Below are positions 44,735-55,146 of a stretch of 64,000 nt of DNA, piece after piece (positions within the stretch are counted from its first letter, which is position 1; the number at the start of each line of letters is the position of its first letter). Made by a program: the position numbers and the translations under genes. This stretch comes from Lymantria dispar (Eukaryota > Arthropoda > Insecta > Lepidoptera > Erebidae), in contig CM063460.1 in the NCBI GenBank assembly GCA_032191425.1, positions 1,865,001-1,929,000 on the forward strand. The letters are read 5' to 3'. The notes beneath the pieces were generated by a model. The model was given only the letters and a program-made list of their open reading frames with translations. It ran no database searches and was not told where the DNA came from.

Positions 44735-44905
44735 ATGTTTATTTATTTTGGAATAGTACTAAAAATAATAGATGATGGTTATAATACTTTTCATGATAAA
44801 GATATAACCTTTGTCTACTTTGGAGTAGCCCACCAACTAGCAGGCACTCCAAAAGAAAATGTTTTGGGTTTAAATATTTTATTGAATTCAGTATTGATCA
44901 TGTGA
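44735..44905 (+). CDS. Small open frame, possible LINE scrap
   Basis: 56 codons from ATG to TGA. The stretch KIIDDGYNTFHDKDITFVYF faintly resembles the start of a reverse transcriptase palm (a D-rich run then FVYF). The rest, GVAHQLAGTPKENVLG, is not recognised. No promoter or splice site is evident. It may be chance. Confidence 0.2.
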   Translation: MFIYFGIVLKIIDDGYNTFHDKDITFVYFGVAHQLAGTPKENVLGLNILLNSVLIM

Positions 44906-45344
44906 AATAGGGATGTATGTAAATAACTTTTTTGGGTTGTCATGAATAGGCAACAGCAGCACCTTCAAACTCAGGTCGTCTCTAAAGTTTAAAATTACTG
45001 AAGAATGTCTCCGGAAAAGAATATCTCCACCCGTTATTTAACCATGGTATTCAGTACTCTGTAGTATTAACTTAACAGTATATAATTGTGGAGGAAGCCA
45101 GTGCTCAATATTGATGGGTTGGAAGTAAAAAAAATATACGTAAGGATATATTCTTAACAATATCTTCGAATTTAATCGAATTGAATCGATTTCCTCGGCA
45201 AACATTACTACAAAATATTAGTATACATAAAAAGAAGCATAAAGAAGTCCATTATACGACCTTCGAAGGTGTAGATAATAAATATATAAATGCCCCCGTA
45301 AGGTTTATGCATAATTAATGGTTTGAATTGAATTAAAATCTTTA

Positions 45345-45620
45345 CTGTTATGCCATTTCAGCATCACCTCGATTTTATCGCAATTACTTAGGGTCGAATC
45401 AATATGTAGTTACTCTTCTTTCATGGTCCTTACATACTACAAAAGTCATTGGCAATAATTTTATGACCGGCCGCTTGCTTGACGTCAACGTTCATTAAGA
45501 ATGCAGTCACTAACAAGACGGCCTCAGATACAATTAATCAAGGTGCCCAGACAGCCTCTATGTAAAAGCCCTTAGTCGTCTTTTTCTATATTAAGGAGCA
45601 AAACTTATATTGAGGATTGT
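45345..45620 (-). mobile_element. SINE-G2 copy, degenerate
   Basis: GCAATTACTTAGGGTCGAATC, TTGGCAATAATTTTATGACCG, GCTTGACGTCAACG and CCTTAGTCGTCTTTTTC, in reversed family order. Confidence 0.6.
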
Positions 45621-45631
45621 CGTATCGGCCG

Positions 45632-45714
45632 TGTGGTGACAAAGTAAGAATAGAATCCACCACTCCCTATATTGCCCGTGGATGTCGCAAAAAACGACTA
45701 AGGGTCGGTAGGTC
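45632..45714 (+). mobile_element. SINE-G head fragment
   Basis: CCGTGTGGTGACAAAGTAAG to GTCGCAAAAAACGACTAAGG. The matching 3' part may be 45990-46168; the sequence between (45720-45985) resembles 23190-23450. Confidence 0.65.
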
Positions 45715-45989
45715 GTTGCGCATTTGAAGCTGAACCATCCTGAAGATGCCTCGTGTACAGGCGAAACACGTGTCGAATAAATGTTCGAAGTTCTGCGGCA
45801 AATTGCAAATTGACTTTCTGTAAGGTGCTCATCACGTGAGAGTAAGATTTCCTTATATCCTATTCCACCTGGATCCTATCCCGTATTCCTTCCATTGCGC
45901 ATTAACCGTGGGAAAGTGGTGGGTCCCCCTTTCTTTCTTCCATTTCAAAATAGTAATGGATTTCCGCCATGTATGGCCTAATTCAATCA

Positions 45990-46168
45990 AATAACGACTA
46001 AAGAATTTGATATGCACATAACATCTGTTCAAGAGACGGCAAACTCGAAATGAAACCCTATACTGTTGACCAACATGGTATAGTAGGTCAAATCCTCTCC
46101 TATTGTGGAGAAGGCCCAAGCCCAACAGTGGGACATATGTGGACTGTGATGACGATGATATTAAGGAG
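45990..46168 (+). mobile_element. SINE-G 3' part
   Basis: ACGACTAAAGAATTTGATATGC to GTGATGACGATGATATT. Together with 45632-45714 it forms one split copy. Confidence 0.65.
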
Positions 46169-46339
46169 TGTTAGTAGTATTCCTTGTCATCACCACAGAG
46201 TAATATTGCGCGGTATTACAATTATTTTTCTGTAATATAATTTACATCTTACAACATCGTGGTTACATTACATATAAAATTTATCGTTGGAGATTCATGA
46301 AACTATCATTCTGTTCGAAGCCTAGCCGAATAGAATCAG

Positions 46340-46495
46340 TCTATAGTTTGGGAGTCCCCACAAGACAGGTGATCGAAGAATGAGCCGCGTCACTGGACCT
46401 CTGTTGAACAAAGGTTCAGTGAACACGTGTGTCCAACACGTTGGCCGGATGCTACGAGACGCCAATAAGGGTCACAAGGTAAACTAAGTTCTTGT
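46340..46495 (+). repeat. Flank block of peptide gene A, inverted relative to B and C
   Basis: GAGCCGCGTCACTGGACCTC, GAACAAAGGTTCAGTGAACAC and ACACGTTGGCCGGATGC match the 3' flanks of B (57500-57620) and C (63290-63430). Its direction relative to the gene is opposite to theirs. Confidence 0.7.
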
Positions 46496-46584
46496 ATTGC
46501 GGTAATAGGCAGGCAGTATCTAACGGGATCGTCTTGGAGCCAACCCTGTGAAACATCGGTTACAACGGACAAGATCATTTTACC

Positions 46585-46715
46585 TCAGGTTAGACCTGAT
46601 TTGAGGTCTTTTTTTTTTGGATTTTGTGTGGACGCCCGCCGTCCGTTGCTTCTGAGGCCACAAAAAGGCGAGTGGGGCCTCATAACCCGCCGTAAGTTCC
46701 CCATCGACATTAGCT
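46585..46715. repeat. GC-rich insertion with poly-T in the 3' flank of gene A
   Basis: A poly-T run (46610-46618) followed by GTGTGGACGCCCGCCGTCCG and CGAGTGGGGCCTCATAACC. It is absent from the flanks of B and C, which continue directly with ATCGAAT(CC/GC). It looks like an unclassified retroposon tail. Confidence 0.5.
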
Positions 46716-46859
46716 TGACTAGTATCGAATGCTCGACCTCTGTGCCCTGATCCTACGCCTACCACACACTCGTACGTTATGAAATTTTAGAGAGATATTT
46801 GTAGGTTCTTATCACAAAAGAGAAACACATTTTGATGATCTATGAAAGATAAAAATACA

Positions 46860-46865
46860 TTTATT
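46860..46865 (-). terminator. PolyA signal of peptide gene A
   Basis: AATAAA on the minus strand, 58-63 bases past the stop codon. The surrounding GAGATCAATAAATGTATTTT is conserved in all three copies. Confidence 0.75.
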
Positions 46866-46922
46866 GATCTCAAATTACATGCCTTGGTCCAAAAAAAATG
46901 CGAAACGAAAAGTTTGAAAGAA

Positions 46923-47144
46923 TCAATATAAACACTGACATTTATAAACATCATCGGATTCCTTGTCACAGCCTACAAAAGCACCACAGCCCGGTTGTTG
47001 GCACGCTATTAAGCAGCCAACTTTACAGGCCGTTTCGCTACTAAATTCAGCATTTTGCACCAAACACAGGGAGAAACCTGATGCTGGAGTGGCACAAAAG
47101 GAAACTGCTATAACGAACAATGCTAAGATAATATAAGTCTTCAT
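46923..47144 (-). CDS. Secreted 8-cysteine peptide, copy A (defensin-like)
   Basis: A single-exon 73-residue precursor. Residues 1-23 (MKTYIILALFVIAVSFCATPASG) form a typical signal peptide: a lysine, a hydrophobic core, and a small-residue cleavage site after ASG. The mature part (about 50 residues) has eight cysteines spaced C-12-C-3-C-3-C-4-C-5-C-9-C-1-C. The CxxxC and CxC pair is the hallmark of cysteine-stabilised alpha-beta peptides, so an immune or antifungal defensin-like role is plausible but inferred; no named family was matched. The ATG sits in AACATG, 63 bases after a TCAGTT initiator with a TATA box upstream. The paralogue C is intact, B is broken. A long Helitron lies about 105 bp upstream of the TATA box and could affect expression. 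Confidence 0.85.
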   Translation of the reverse strand: MKTYIILALFVIAVSFCATPASGFSLCLVQNAEFSSETACKVGCLIACQQPGCGAFVGCDKESDDVYKCQCLY

Positions 47145-47204
47145 GTTTGTGAGTGGTACTGAGATGTTCTGCTGACGATCTCGAATACTGACAATATGAT
47201 GAGA

Positions 47205-47243
47205 ACTGATTGTACACTCTTGTGTTGTGACTTATAAATATAT
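47205..47243 (-). promoter_or_regulatory. Core promoter of peptide gene A
   Basis: TATATTTATAAG on the minus strand at 47243-47232 and the initiator TCAGTT at 47209-47204, about 30 bases apart. Both are conserved in B and C. A GATA-type word (TTATC on minus) lies about 30 bases further upstream. Confidence 0.7.
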
Positions 47244-47407
47244 CTTGGGACAGCTAATGATAACTTCACACGTAATAATTAATAACTTTGTATATTAAAA
47301 TTAATGTATTATTAATATCTTAAGTAATTAATAACATATTATTTATTAACTAGCTTTTGCCCGCGGCTTCGCCCGCGTAAAAGTTGGCTTGCATATTTCT
47401 TTTTATT

Positions 47408-47653
47408 GTGTTATTGTGGTGACGGAGTAAGAATACAATTCACCACTCCCTATCTTGCCCGTGGATGTCGTATAAGACGACTATGGGATATATACACATA
47501 ACATCTATGCAAGAGAAGGAAAACTCGAAAAATAAAACCCTCTACCAACATATCTGACTAGCATGGTATAGTAGGTCAAATTCCCTCCCATTATGGAAGA
47601 GGCCCGAGCCCAAGAGTTTGGAGTATGTGGGCTGCGATGATGATGATGATGAT
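47408..47653 (+). mobile_element. SINE-G copy in the Helitron
   Basis: TGTGGTGACGGAGTAAGAAT to (GAT)n; ATATTTCTT occurs on both sides. Confidence 0.85.
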
Positions 47654-48302
47654 ATTTCTTAATTTAAGAAATACTCTATCTATATGTCAATTTTCATCCA
47701 AATCTGGTCAACAGTTTACGCGTGATCGAGTAACAAACGTCCAAATATCTTCACAAATTTTTATATTTGAATATTACTTCCACCCTTGTAGTTCAAATTC
47801 ACGCAGAAAGACGGTGATAAATATGGCCATCCTTAGTCGCTGATAATACATTATCCATGGTAGGTTGCCCTTGGTGAAAAAAAAATAATATTAATCAAAC
47901 TCCCGTAGTTTCACCCACGTAGACCCCATTCCCATGCGAATGCCGAGATAAAAATTGCCTATGTTACTCGCTGATATTATAAGTTTACATGGCTGAAAAA
48001 AATAATATACTAATCAAATCCCATACAAATATCCGAGATAAAAATTGCCTATGTTACTCGCTGATAACGTAGCTTCCTCTTCTTGAAAGAATTTTGAAAA
48101 TTGGTCAACATCCACCGGTTTCACTCGCAGAGGTCTCGTTCCCGGGCAAACACCAGGATGAAAATAGCCTTTGTTTGTTATTCACTGATAATGTAGATTT
48201 TCATTCGTAAATAAATTTTTATATCCATTAAATGCCCGCGATTTCACCGGCATTGTGCCCGGGCCCGTAGGAATATTGGGATAAAAAATAGCCTAAATAT
48301 GT

Positions 48303-48552
48303 TCATCATCATTTCATCATCATTTCGGCTCATATACGTCCCACTGCTGGGCTCGAGCCTCCTCCATAGCAGGAGGAAAATTAACCTTACTATACCATGC
48401 TGGTCAGACAGGTTGATATAGGGTTTTGTTTCGAGTTTTCCATCTCTCGCATAGATATATATGCGTAATATATTCCTGAGTCGTCTCTTACGACACCCAC
48501 GGGTAAGAGAGGGAGTGGTGAATTGTATTCTTACTCCGTCACCACACGGAAT
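48303..48552 (-). mobile_element. SINE-G copy in the Helitron
   Basis: CATCATCATTTCATCATC to GTCACCACACGGA. AGCCTAAATATGTT lies before it and ACCTAAATATGTT after it, a target duplication. Confidence 0.9.
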
Positions 48553-48794
48553 AAAACCTAAATATGTTACTCGCTTAAAATTAGCTTTCCGTTAGTGAAA
48601 TAATTTTAAAATCGACTAAATTCTCATAGTTGCTCCAGCCACACCGGGATAAAATATAGCATTGGATAAAATATAGCCTAAGTTATTCCTTATGTAAGGC
48701 TTGGTAGACCTGGTAGTAAAATATTATCAGTATTGGTCCAGCCGTTTTGAAGATTACCCGTAACGAATAGACAGACAAAAAAAATTAGCCATTT

Positions 48795-49290
48795 TTTAGG
48801 GTTTGTACCCAAAGGGCAAAAACGGGACCCTATTACTAAAACTTGTCCGTGTGGTGACGGAGTAAGAATACAATTCACCACCCCCTATCTTACCCGTGGG
48901 TGATCGTACGAGACGACTAAGGGATATGAAATGCATATAACATCTATGCGAGAGAAGGAAAACTCGAAATAAAACCCTATACCAACACGTCTGACCAGCG
49001 TGGTATAGTAGGTCAATTACCCTTCCATTATGGAGGAGGCCCGAGCCCAACAGTGGGACGTATATGGGCTGAGATGATGATGATGATGATTACTAAAACT
49101 TCGCTGTTTGTCCGTCCGTCTGTCTGTCACCAAGCTGTATCTGAAGGATCGCGATAGCTAGACAGTTGATTTTTTTTACAAATTATGCATTTCTGTTGCT
49201 GCTATAACAATAAATATTAAAAACAAAATAAAATAAATATTTAAGGGGGCTTCTATACAACAAACGCAATTTTCCCCCCTTTTTATAGAT
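48795..49290 (-). repeat. Repeat of the CTGTCCGTCCGTC type, split by SINE-G
   Basis: TTTGTACCCAAAGGGCAAAAAC before the SINE; TTCGCTGTTTGTCCGTCCG and AAATATTTAAGGGGGC after it. Confidence 0.6.
48844..49090 (+). mobile_element. SINE-G copy with 13-bp target duplication
   Basis: ATTACTAAAACTT stands before the head (GTCCGTGTGGTGACGG) and after the (GAT)n tail. This copy best defines both ends of SINE-G. Confidence 0.92.
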
Positions 49291-49483
49291 ATTGATACGG
49301 AGCATTAAGAAAAAATAATGGGGTAACCCAAGAAAACCGATTGTGTACTAAAATGATCGTTCCTAGGCTCAGTGATATCGGTTATACGCTTTTCACCTCC
49401 TTAGGAGTAAAAATTGCAAAAACTCTTTTTAGTGAGCACTTTCCCCAAGAAAGACAACTTTGTACAAAATTTCACGTTTCTAG

Positions 49484-49862
49484 TAGGGATGTGACTTGGA
49501 GGGAAGATAATCGATTTTTTAAATAATAGATTTTTGGTTCTTCAAAATAAATCGATTATAAAATAATCGATTAATTAAAAATAAATAATCGATTATAAAA
49601 TAATTGATTTTGCCCAACAGGATTATCATGACTTTTTTTTAGGAAATGTGAGCTTCATCTTCTAATATAGTATGAAATACTGCACGCAGTATTGTGATGA
49701 CTTTCTTTTTTTTAGGATATCTGGCTGTGAAATAATCGATTAGATTTATTATAAAAATAATCGATTTTCTATTATTTTGATAATCGATTGTAAAAATCGA
49801 TTATTACAAAAAAATCGATTAATAATCGATTATTATAAAAATCGATTATTTTCACATCCCTA
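49484..49862. mobile_element. hAT-a MITE, uninterrupted copy
   Basis: TAGGGATGTGA ... TCACATCCCTA, 379 bp, rich in ATCGATTA words. It holds the empty site (TTCTAATATAGTATG) of long Helitron copy 1. Flanks GTTTCTAG / GTTTCAG are close to an 8-bp duplication. Confidence 0.85.
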
Positions 49863-50417
49863 GTTTCAGCCTAATGATTTCGGATATACATTTTTCACCC
49901 CCTTAGAGATTGAATTTCAAAAACTAATTTCTTAGAGCTCATTTACAACAAAAGATAGAGAATCGCACAGTACACAGAAATACATAGTTTCACGTTCCTA
50001 GCGCCAATAGTTTCGGCTATACGATTTTCACCTCCTTAAGGGGTGATTTTCCAAAAATCCTTCGCTAGAGCTCGTGTACCCCAAGAAATACAACGGTGTA
50101 AAACAAAATTACGTTTCTAGGCCCAGTGGTTTCGGCATATATTATCAAGTGAGTTAATACAAAGGTTCATGGTTATATCATCGAAAATGATAAATTTGCA
50201 TACTAAATGTCATCCCCTATTTCAACCCCTTATACCCATTTTTTTGCGATTTCTTTGCTAGACCTCGTGTACCCTAAAAAATACTACGGTGTAAAAAAAA
50301 AAATTACATTTCTAGGCCCAGTGGTTTCGGCTTTATGCTTTTATGTCTTTTAGGGGTTGAATTCCATCCCCATATAAATGAAATTTCCAAAACGCTAGAA
50401 CAAATATTTATGTATCT

Positions 50418-50671
50418 GTGGCCATAGGTCAGAATATGATGAATACAAATTCATTCATCAATATCCACATGACTACTACGCATTGCACAATGAAATTTAA
50501 GTAATTTTACAAATTAGTAATACATTTCCTTAATTTTAAAAATATTTTTTGTCATATGGTATATATATGTGTCTCATATTTTAATAGTCCATTCAAGATT
50601 TCTCAATAATTTAATTTGCTTGTCCTGTAAAGTAATGAATTTGTATTTATCATATTCTGACCTATGGCCAC
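50418..50671. mobile_element. MITE with about 37-bp inverted ends
   Basis: GTGGCCATAGGTCAGAATAT ... ATATTCTGACCTATGGCCAC, with AATACAAATTCATT inside each end. It is absent from the matching place in Helitron copy 1, so it inserted later. No target duplication is certain. Confidence 0.75.
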
Positions 50672-51011
50672 ACGTATATATCACGTGTATATATTATCAA
50701 GTGCTTTAATACAAAGATTCATGATTCTATCATCGAAAATGACGAATTTCCATATAAAATGTCATCCCCTATTTCAACCCCTTATACCCATTTTTTCGCG
50801 ATAAAAGGTAGCCTATGTCCTTTCTCAAGCTTTATTCCATCTCTGTGCCAAATTTCATCAAAATCGGTTCAATAGTTTAGACGTGAAAGCCTAACAGACA
50901 GACAGACAGAGTTACTTTCGCATTTATAATATTAGTAAGGATAACTTGAGTAATTAATAATTTATTTCGTATCTAATAACTGTGACGGCAGCTTCACTTT
51001 CATTGTTTACT

Positions 51012-51179
51012 TACATATTTAATCATCATCGTCACTATCTCACATAAGTCCCACTATTGGGCTAGGAACTCCTCCACAAAGGGAGGGAATTTGACTTAGT
51101 ATACTACGTTGGTAACACGTGTTGGTATACTGTTTTATGTCGAGTTTTCCTTCTCTTGCATAGATCTTGTATACACATA
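51012..51179 (-). mobile_element. SINE-G copy, head lost
   Basis: ATCATCATCGTCACTATCTC to CTTCTCTTGCATAGATCTTG; the adjacent Helitron replaces the head. Confidence 0.7.
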
Positions 51180-51386
51180 CTAGCAACCCGCCCTCGCTTC
51201 GATTTGGTTTCCCTCGCCTTATCCGCATAGTTCCTGTTCCTGTGGGCATACCGAGATAAGATATAGCCTATGTTACTCAGGGATACTGTAAGATTCTAAT
51301 GGTGAAAGAATTATCGGAATCCGTCCAGTAGCTTATGAGTTTATTCTTAACAAACATACGTTTCCTCTATGTAATATTAGTGTAGA
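51180..51386 (-). mobile_element. Short Helitron
   Basis: Minus strand: A|TCTACACTAATATTACATAG at the start, GAGGGCGGGTTGCTAG|T at the end; 207 bp. Confidence 0.8.
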
Positions 51387-52035
51387 TTAAACCCTTAGAG
51401 GGTGAAAATTAATAAATGCTGAAACACGAATTTGTTTACAGTTTAATGAAAATCGATGAAGTTTTTTTTCTCGTTTTACAAACTTTACATCTGCGGTTTA
51501 CCCCTTTAGGTTTCGGCTCTGTGATAAGTCAGTAAACTAACATCTTTCTACCTATTTTACACCCTTAGAGGATAAAAATGTACAAACGCTGAAACACGTG
51601 TTAATTTATTTTTATTAAAGAGTATTTGTGTTTAATTTGAAGACTAAAGAATTTTTTTCTTTCCATACAGACTTTGCCGTTGCGTTTCACCCCCTTAGGG
51701 GTAGAATTTCAAAAAATCTTTTCTTAGTAGATGCCTACGTCACGAAATGAAACTACGGTCCACTTTCATTTTTCTAGGTTCAGTAGCTAGTAAAATCCGT
51801 CCTTCTTAGCTGACCTCTACTCGACGAAAGGAATATTCCTGCCAAATTTCAAGTCTGTACACCTTATGGTTCCAGAGATATGGGGATGAGTCAATATATC
51901 GCTCGAAAACTCTCATAATCTAATTCTTCTCTTCTAATTCTCTCTCTAATCTCATAGATAACATATGCCTTAGTCGTCTTAATATTTAATGTTACATTTT
52001 ATTTTATTTAAAACCCACATCGTACTTATCTTATA
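51387..52035. repeat. Sequence related to the interior of the long Helitron
   Basis: TTTCACCCCCTTAGGGG, GAATTTCAAAAAATC and two similar units with AATGCTGAAACACG / AACGCTGAAACACG. No gene. Confidence 0.45.
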
Positions 52036-52039
52036 TCTT

Positions 52040-52470
52040 TAAACGAGCAATTCTTGTAAATATATATTTTTTCAGGATCTCGGAAACGGCTCCAACGATT
52101 TTGTTGAAACTTGGCATACTAGAGAATTCGCGCCCAAAAAATCGATCTAGCTAGGTATTATATATAGAAAATGTTGTTTTGTCAGTGTTTTTGGCAGACA
52201 ATATAATGACATTAAATTTTAAAAGAATATGTATTCAAATTTTGCCATCAATGTCATGAGTTAGTCAGGTTTCATTTTATTTTTGACATCGGCGACAAAC
52301 GGCGTCGGATCGAATCTCGGTGTTATTATTATTCTCTTTTTGTAATTTTTTATATAATTTTCATTATTTATTTTTTTATTTTTTATTAATATATATCTAA
52401 ATAAATGCTACAAGAATACTCCGAGCGAAGCTCGGTCAACCTGATATTTAGTATTTAATACCAATATATC
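52040..52470 (+). repeat. Element ending in CCGAGCGAAGCTCGGTC, copy 1
   Basis: CTCGGAAACGGCTCCAACG, TCGATCTAGCTAGGT and CGAATCTCGGTGTTATTATT, then the small hairpin CCGAGCGAAGCTCGG. The same order occurs at 58790-59610. Confidence 0.65.
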
Positions 52471-52477
52471 CGTGTGG

Positions 52478-52740
52478 TGCTGTGTGGTAGCGGCTTCGAA
52501 TACTACCAACCCTTGCTTTGCTCGTGGGTGTCAAAAAAGACGACTAAGAGCCCTAGATTGACCCGGACCAACTCCATCTGGTACCATTTGGGTCAACGAT
52601 TACATTCCCAAGGAGGGTTGACGTCAGGCAGGCGGCCGGTCATAAAAGTCATTGCCGAAACTTTTTGCAATATGTCAAAACAGATGACATATTGCGTCGA
52701 CCCCAAGTAATTGGGATAAGAGCAAGATGATGATGATGAT
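52478..52740 (+). mobile_element. SINE-G2 copy, intact
   Basis: GTGTGGTAGCGGCTTCGAATA, the core GCTCGTGGGTGTC and ACGACTAAGAG, body CATCTGGTACCATTTGGGTC and GGAGGGTTGACGTCAGG, ATATTGCGTCGACCCCAAG, and a (GAT)n tail. Confidence 0.8.
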
Positions 52741-52789
52741 ATCCGTGTGGTGAAGCAGTAAGAATACAATTCACTACTCCCTGTCTTGC

Positions 52790-53245
52790 CAGGGCCGAAT
52801 TAACCCTATTATGGCCCCTGGCAATGTAATTTCGGATCCATGCTCCAAAGTCCATAAGCAGCAGTACCACCAGGTGTGTTGTTTTCTCATTTGCCTCCAA
52901 CAATAATAAACAAATGAATATTATTGAGGTAGTTTTTCTTTTTTTTGGGGGGGTGGGTTGCGGTCGGCGCGCTCCTTGCACGACTCCGTCCGGGGCGACA
53001 GAGGGGCGTAAGCACGCACACCCTCAACCCACCCACAATGCACGTCGCCTTTGTCGTTGGGCCGACCACCGGCGCAGGGTAACTTGACGTCAGTGTTCGA
53101 CCCGAATTATTGAGGTAGTATACAAATTGTCAAAAAAAAATCATTCGATGTAAAGTTTTTTTTATTTGTTGCATGCTCGGGGCTCCTTGTCGGTGCGGGG
53201 CCCGTAGGCAGTTGCCTAATCTGCCTTATGGACAATCCGGCCCTG
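52790..53245. mobile_element. hAT-c MITE with an R1 tail inside
   Basis: Ends CAGGGCCGAATTAA and GACAATCCGGCCCTG; flanks TGTCTTGC (52782-52789) and CGTCTTGC (53246-53253) differ at one base of eight. It also holds a SINE-L-like tail scrap (CAGCAGTACCACCAGGTG). Confidence 0.8.
52936..53105 (-). mobile_element. R1 tail insertion in hAT-c
   Basis: Poly-T, then GCGCTCCTTGCACGACTCCG and onward; TTATTGAGGTAGT before and after is a 13-bp target duplication. Confidence 0.8.
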
Positions 53246-53300
53246 CGTCTTGCCCATAAGTATCGTGAAAGACGACTAAGAGATATATTCTGCAGAGAAC

Positions 53301-53690
53301 TCGAGAGAATTTCCGTGCGTTCATGCGTTTCTGCCATACCTACTGTAGCAATCAATCTTAACGCTCACATATAGGCCCCGTTAAGCTCTTCCGTATCCGT
53401 GGTGCCGTACTGCTGCGCTATCGTAGCTGTACTCCTGTTTACTTATTGGCTGACTAGTCATTTTGTTTTCCTGTCTCCCGCTTTGCCTAGGAGGGAAGTG
53501 GAATCTCTCTTTCCAACTCCTCCTCTTTAATCTTTTCTAATTAAATTTGTTGCGGGTCCCAAGACAATTAAAATCATATCCCGGGACTGCCTGAGGGTCA
53601 AACCTCGGTGTCATTTATGGAGACCATTGTGGATCCTGGCTTACAGGAGTTACAATGGTGGGAATGTGTGGTGGGATTAGTCCCAATAAA
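53301..53690 (+). mobile_element. LINE 3' end (CCCGGGACT type) with target duplication
   Basis: Flanked by ATATTCTGCAGA on both sides; ends AGTCCCAATAAAAAAAA. Shares GAGGGAAGTGGAA and CCCGGGACT with 4262-4460. Confidence 0.8.
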
Positions 53691-53854
53691 AAAAAATATT
53701 CTGCAGATAACGTCTACGGCAAGAAGGAAAACTCGACATAAAACTCTATGCCAACATGTTTGACTAGCCTGGTATAATAGGTCAATTTCCCTCCTACTGT
53801 GGAGGAGATTTGATCCCAGCATCAACTTATGTGGGTTGAGATGATGATGACCAC

Positions 53855-54048
53855 TATTAATAACATTCACAATACATTGATGACAATTTTTGTTATCTCA
53901 ATAGTTGTTATGCTAACGGTGATTGCGCAGGACGCTTTATTGCCGTTGCTACTACACATATTATGCCCAATTTGATAATATTATTGCTCATATTTATTGC
54001 ATCGTTATGTATTATAGCTATTATACTCCATAAATAGATTATCCGATA
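53855..54048. other. Unassigned spacer
   Basis: Nothing recognised. Confidence 0.4.
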
Positions 54049-54049
54049 C

Positions 54050-54446
54050 ATTTTTGATGTGGAACATCTATAGGCGAGGGAGACCGCGATCGTCGCGTGG
54101 CGTTTAACGCCACGCCTCGCGGTCCCCTCTTAATTAATTATAAATAAATATCTGGATACACATATCTACATTTTTGTAACGAAACCATGGTGCGATTTAA
54201 AATTTTGTACAACGCCATCTAGTGAACTCAAAGTAAATTGTTACCTATAATGTATACTAATGAAAATAAATATTTATTGAATAAAAATCATCATTTTCTG
54301 GAAAAAAATCACGATATTTTATTTTCGGTTTCTCATGAGTTCAGTATCGATACTTTATATGCGATACCGTGTCTCTACTTGTATAAAATAGTTTCGATGT
54401 TTCACATCTACCAGGCGTCCTGAGCGACAGCTCACTTTTTTTTTTA
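54050..54446 (-). mobile_element. MITE with GTCGCTCAGGACG end
   Basis: Left GATGTGGAACATCTATAGG, right ACCAGGCGTCCTGAGCGAC. Contains CGTGGCGTTTAACGCCACGC and AAAATAAATATTTATTGAAT as at 7.4 kb. Confidence 0.65.
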
Positions 54447-54508
54447 TTTGCCATCCAACTGGTAGCTTATATGATAAGTCTTTTCAAACAAACTAACTCT
54501 TCATCTTT

Positions 54509-54722
54509 ATAACAGTCATCTCCGCTCATATACGTCCCACTTCTGGGCATGAGCCTCCTCCACAATAAGAGGGAAATTGACCTACTATACCATGCTGGAC
54601 AGATAGGTTGGTATAGGGTTTTCTTTCGAGATTTCTTTCTCTTAGTGTTTTATTCTTTCTTTACGACATCCACGAGCAAGATGAGAGAGGTGAATAGTAT
54701 TATTATTCCGTCACCACACGGA
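54509..54722 (-). mobile_element. SINE-G copy
   Basis: CATCTCCGCTCATATACGTCC to GTCACCACACGGA; a middle deletion removes the GCATAGATGTTATATG segment. Confidence 0.75.
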
Positions 54723-54729
54723 TAGTAAT

Positions 54730-54860
54730 ATAGTTTAGAAGGAAAACTTGACATGAAACCTTATACCAACACGTATGACTAGCGTGATATAGTAGGTTAA
54801 TTTCCTTTCCTTTATGGAGGAGATCCGAGCCCAACAGTTGGACTTACGTGGATTGAGTTA
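54730..54860 (+). mobile_element. SINE-G 3' part, head to head with its neighbour
   Basis: AGAAGGAAAACTTGACATGAA to TGGATTGAGTTAG. Confidence 0.65.
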
Positions 54861-55146
54861 GTAATTGTTCGGTTTATGCAAACCCAACAAATTGCATGTT
54901 CTTGCGGGTCAGCGTTTTAACGATATGTCGTGATTTGCCACCTATCAAACGAATACACACAGTCGTGTGAACCTTATATTAGGTCCTTACATATAAAATT
55001 AGCGTTTTGTCGTACTGACCACTTTGATCTGAAATATCTCCTCTTTGGTTAAGAATGCCAAATTCAAATTTATAAATTCATTTAGCTGGTACATTTGAGT
55101 TTTGAAAACTGTTGTTCATTTGTTTTTTACTCATTAGTTTTTTCTT

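Larger units (their letters stand above)
47350..50941 (-). mobile_element. Long Helitron, copy 2, in the upstream flank of gene A
   Basis: Same ends as copy 1 (minus: TCCTTACTAATATT ... AAAGCTAG), again between A and T. It is larger than copy 1 because of at least five inserts: three SINE-G copies, one hAT-a and one further MITE. Gene-family flank sequence resumes right after it (GTAATTAATAATTT, CTGTGACGGCAGCTTC) and matches the uninterrupted flank of B near 56160-56230. Confidence 0.85.
52741..53851 (+). mobile_element. SINE-G copy broken by two insertions
   Basis: Pieces 52743-52789, 53246-53300 and 53691-53851 join in order into one SINE-G (head, GACGACTAAGAG core, CTCGACATAAAACTC body, GATGATGA end). 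Confidence 0.8.

Noticed and set aside
46050..46235. 61-residue plus-strand frame at 46.1 kb
   Set aside because: Lies in SINE-G sequence; the same kind of frame appears in other copies.
48796..49050. Frame MGSGLLHNGRVIDLLYHAGQ, repeated at 41.3 and 61.2 kb
   Set aside because: The recurring peptide is SINE-G translated on its reverse strand, so the recurrence reflects the repeat, not a conserved protein.
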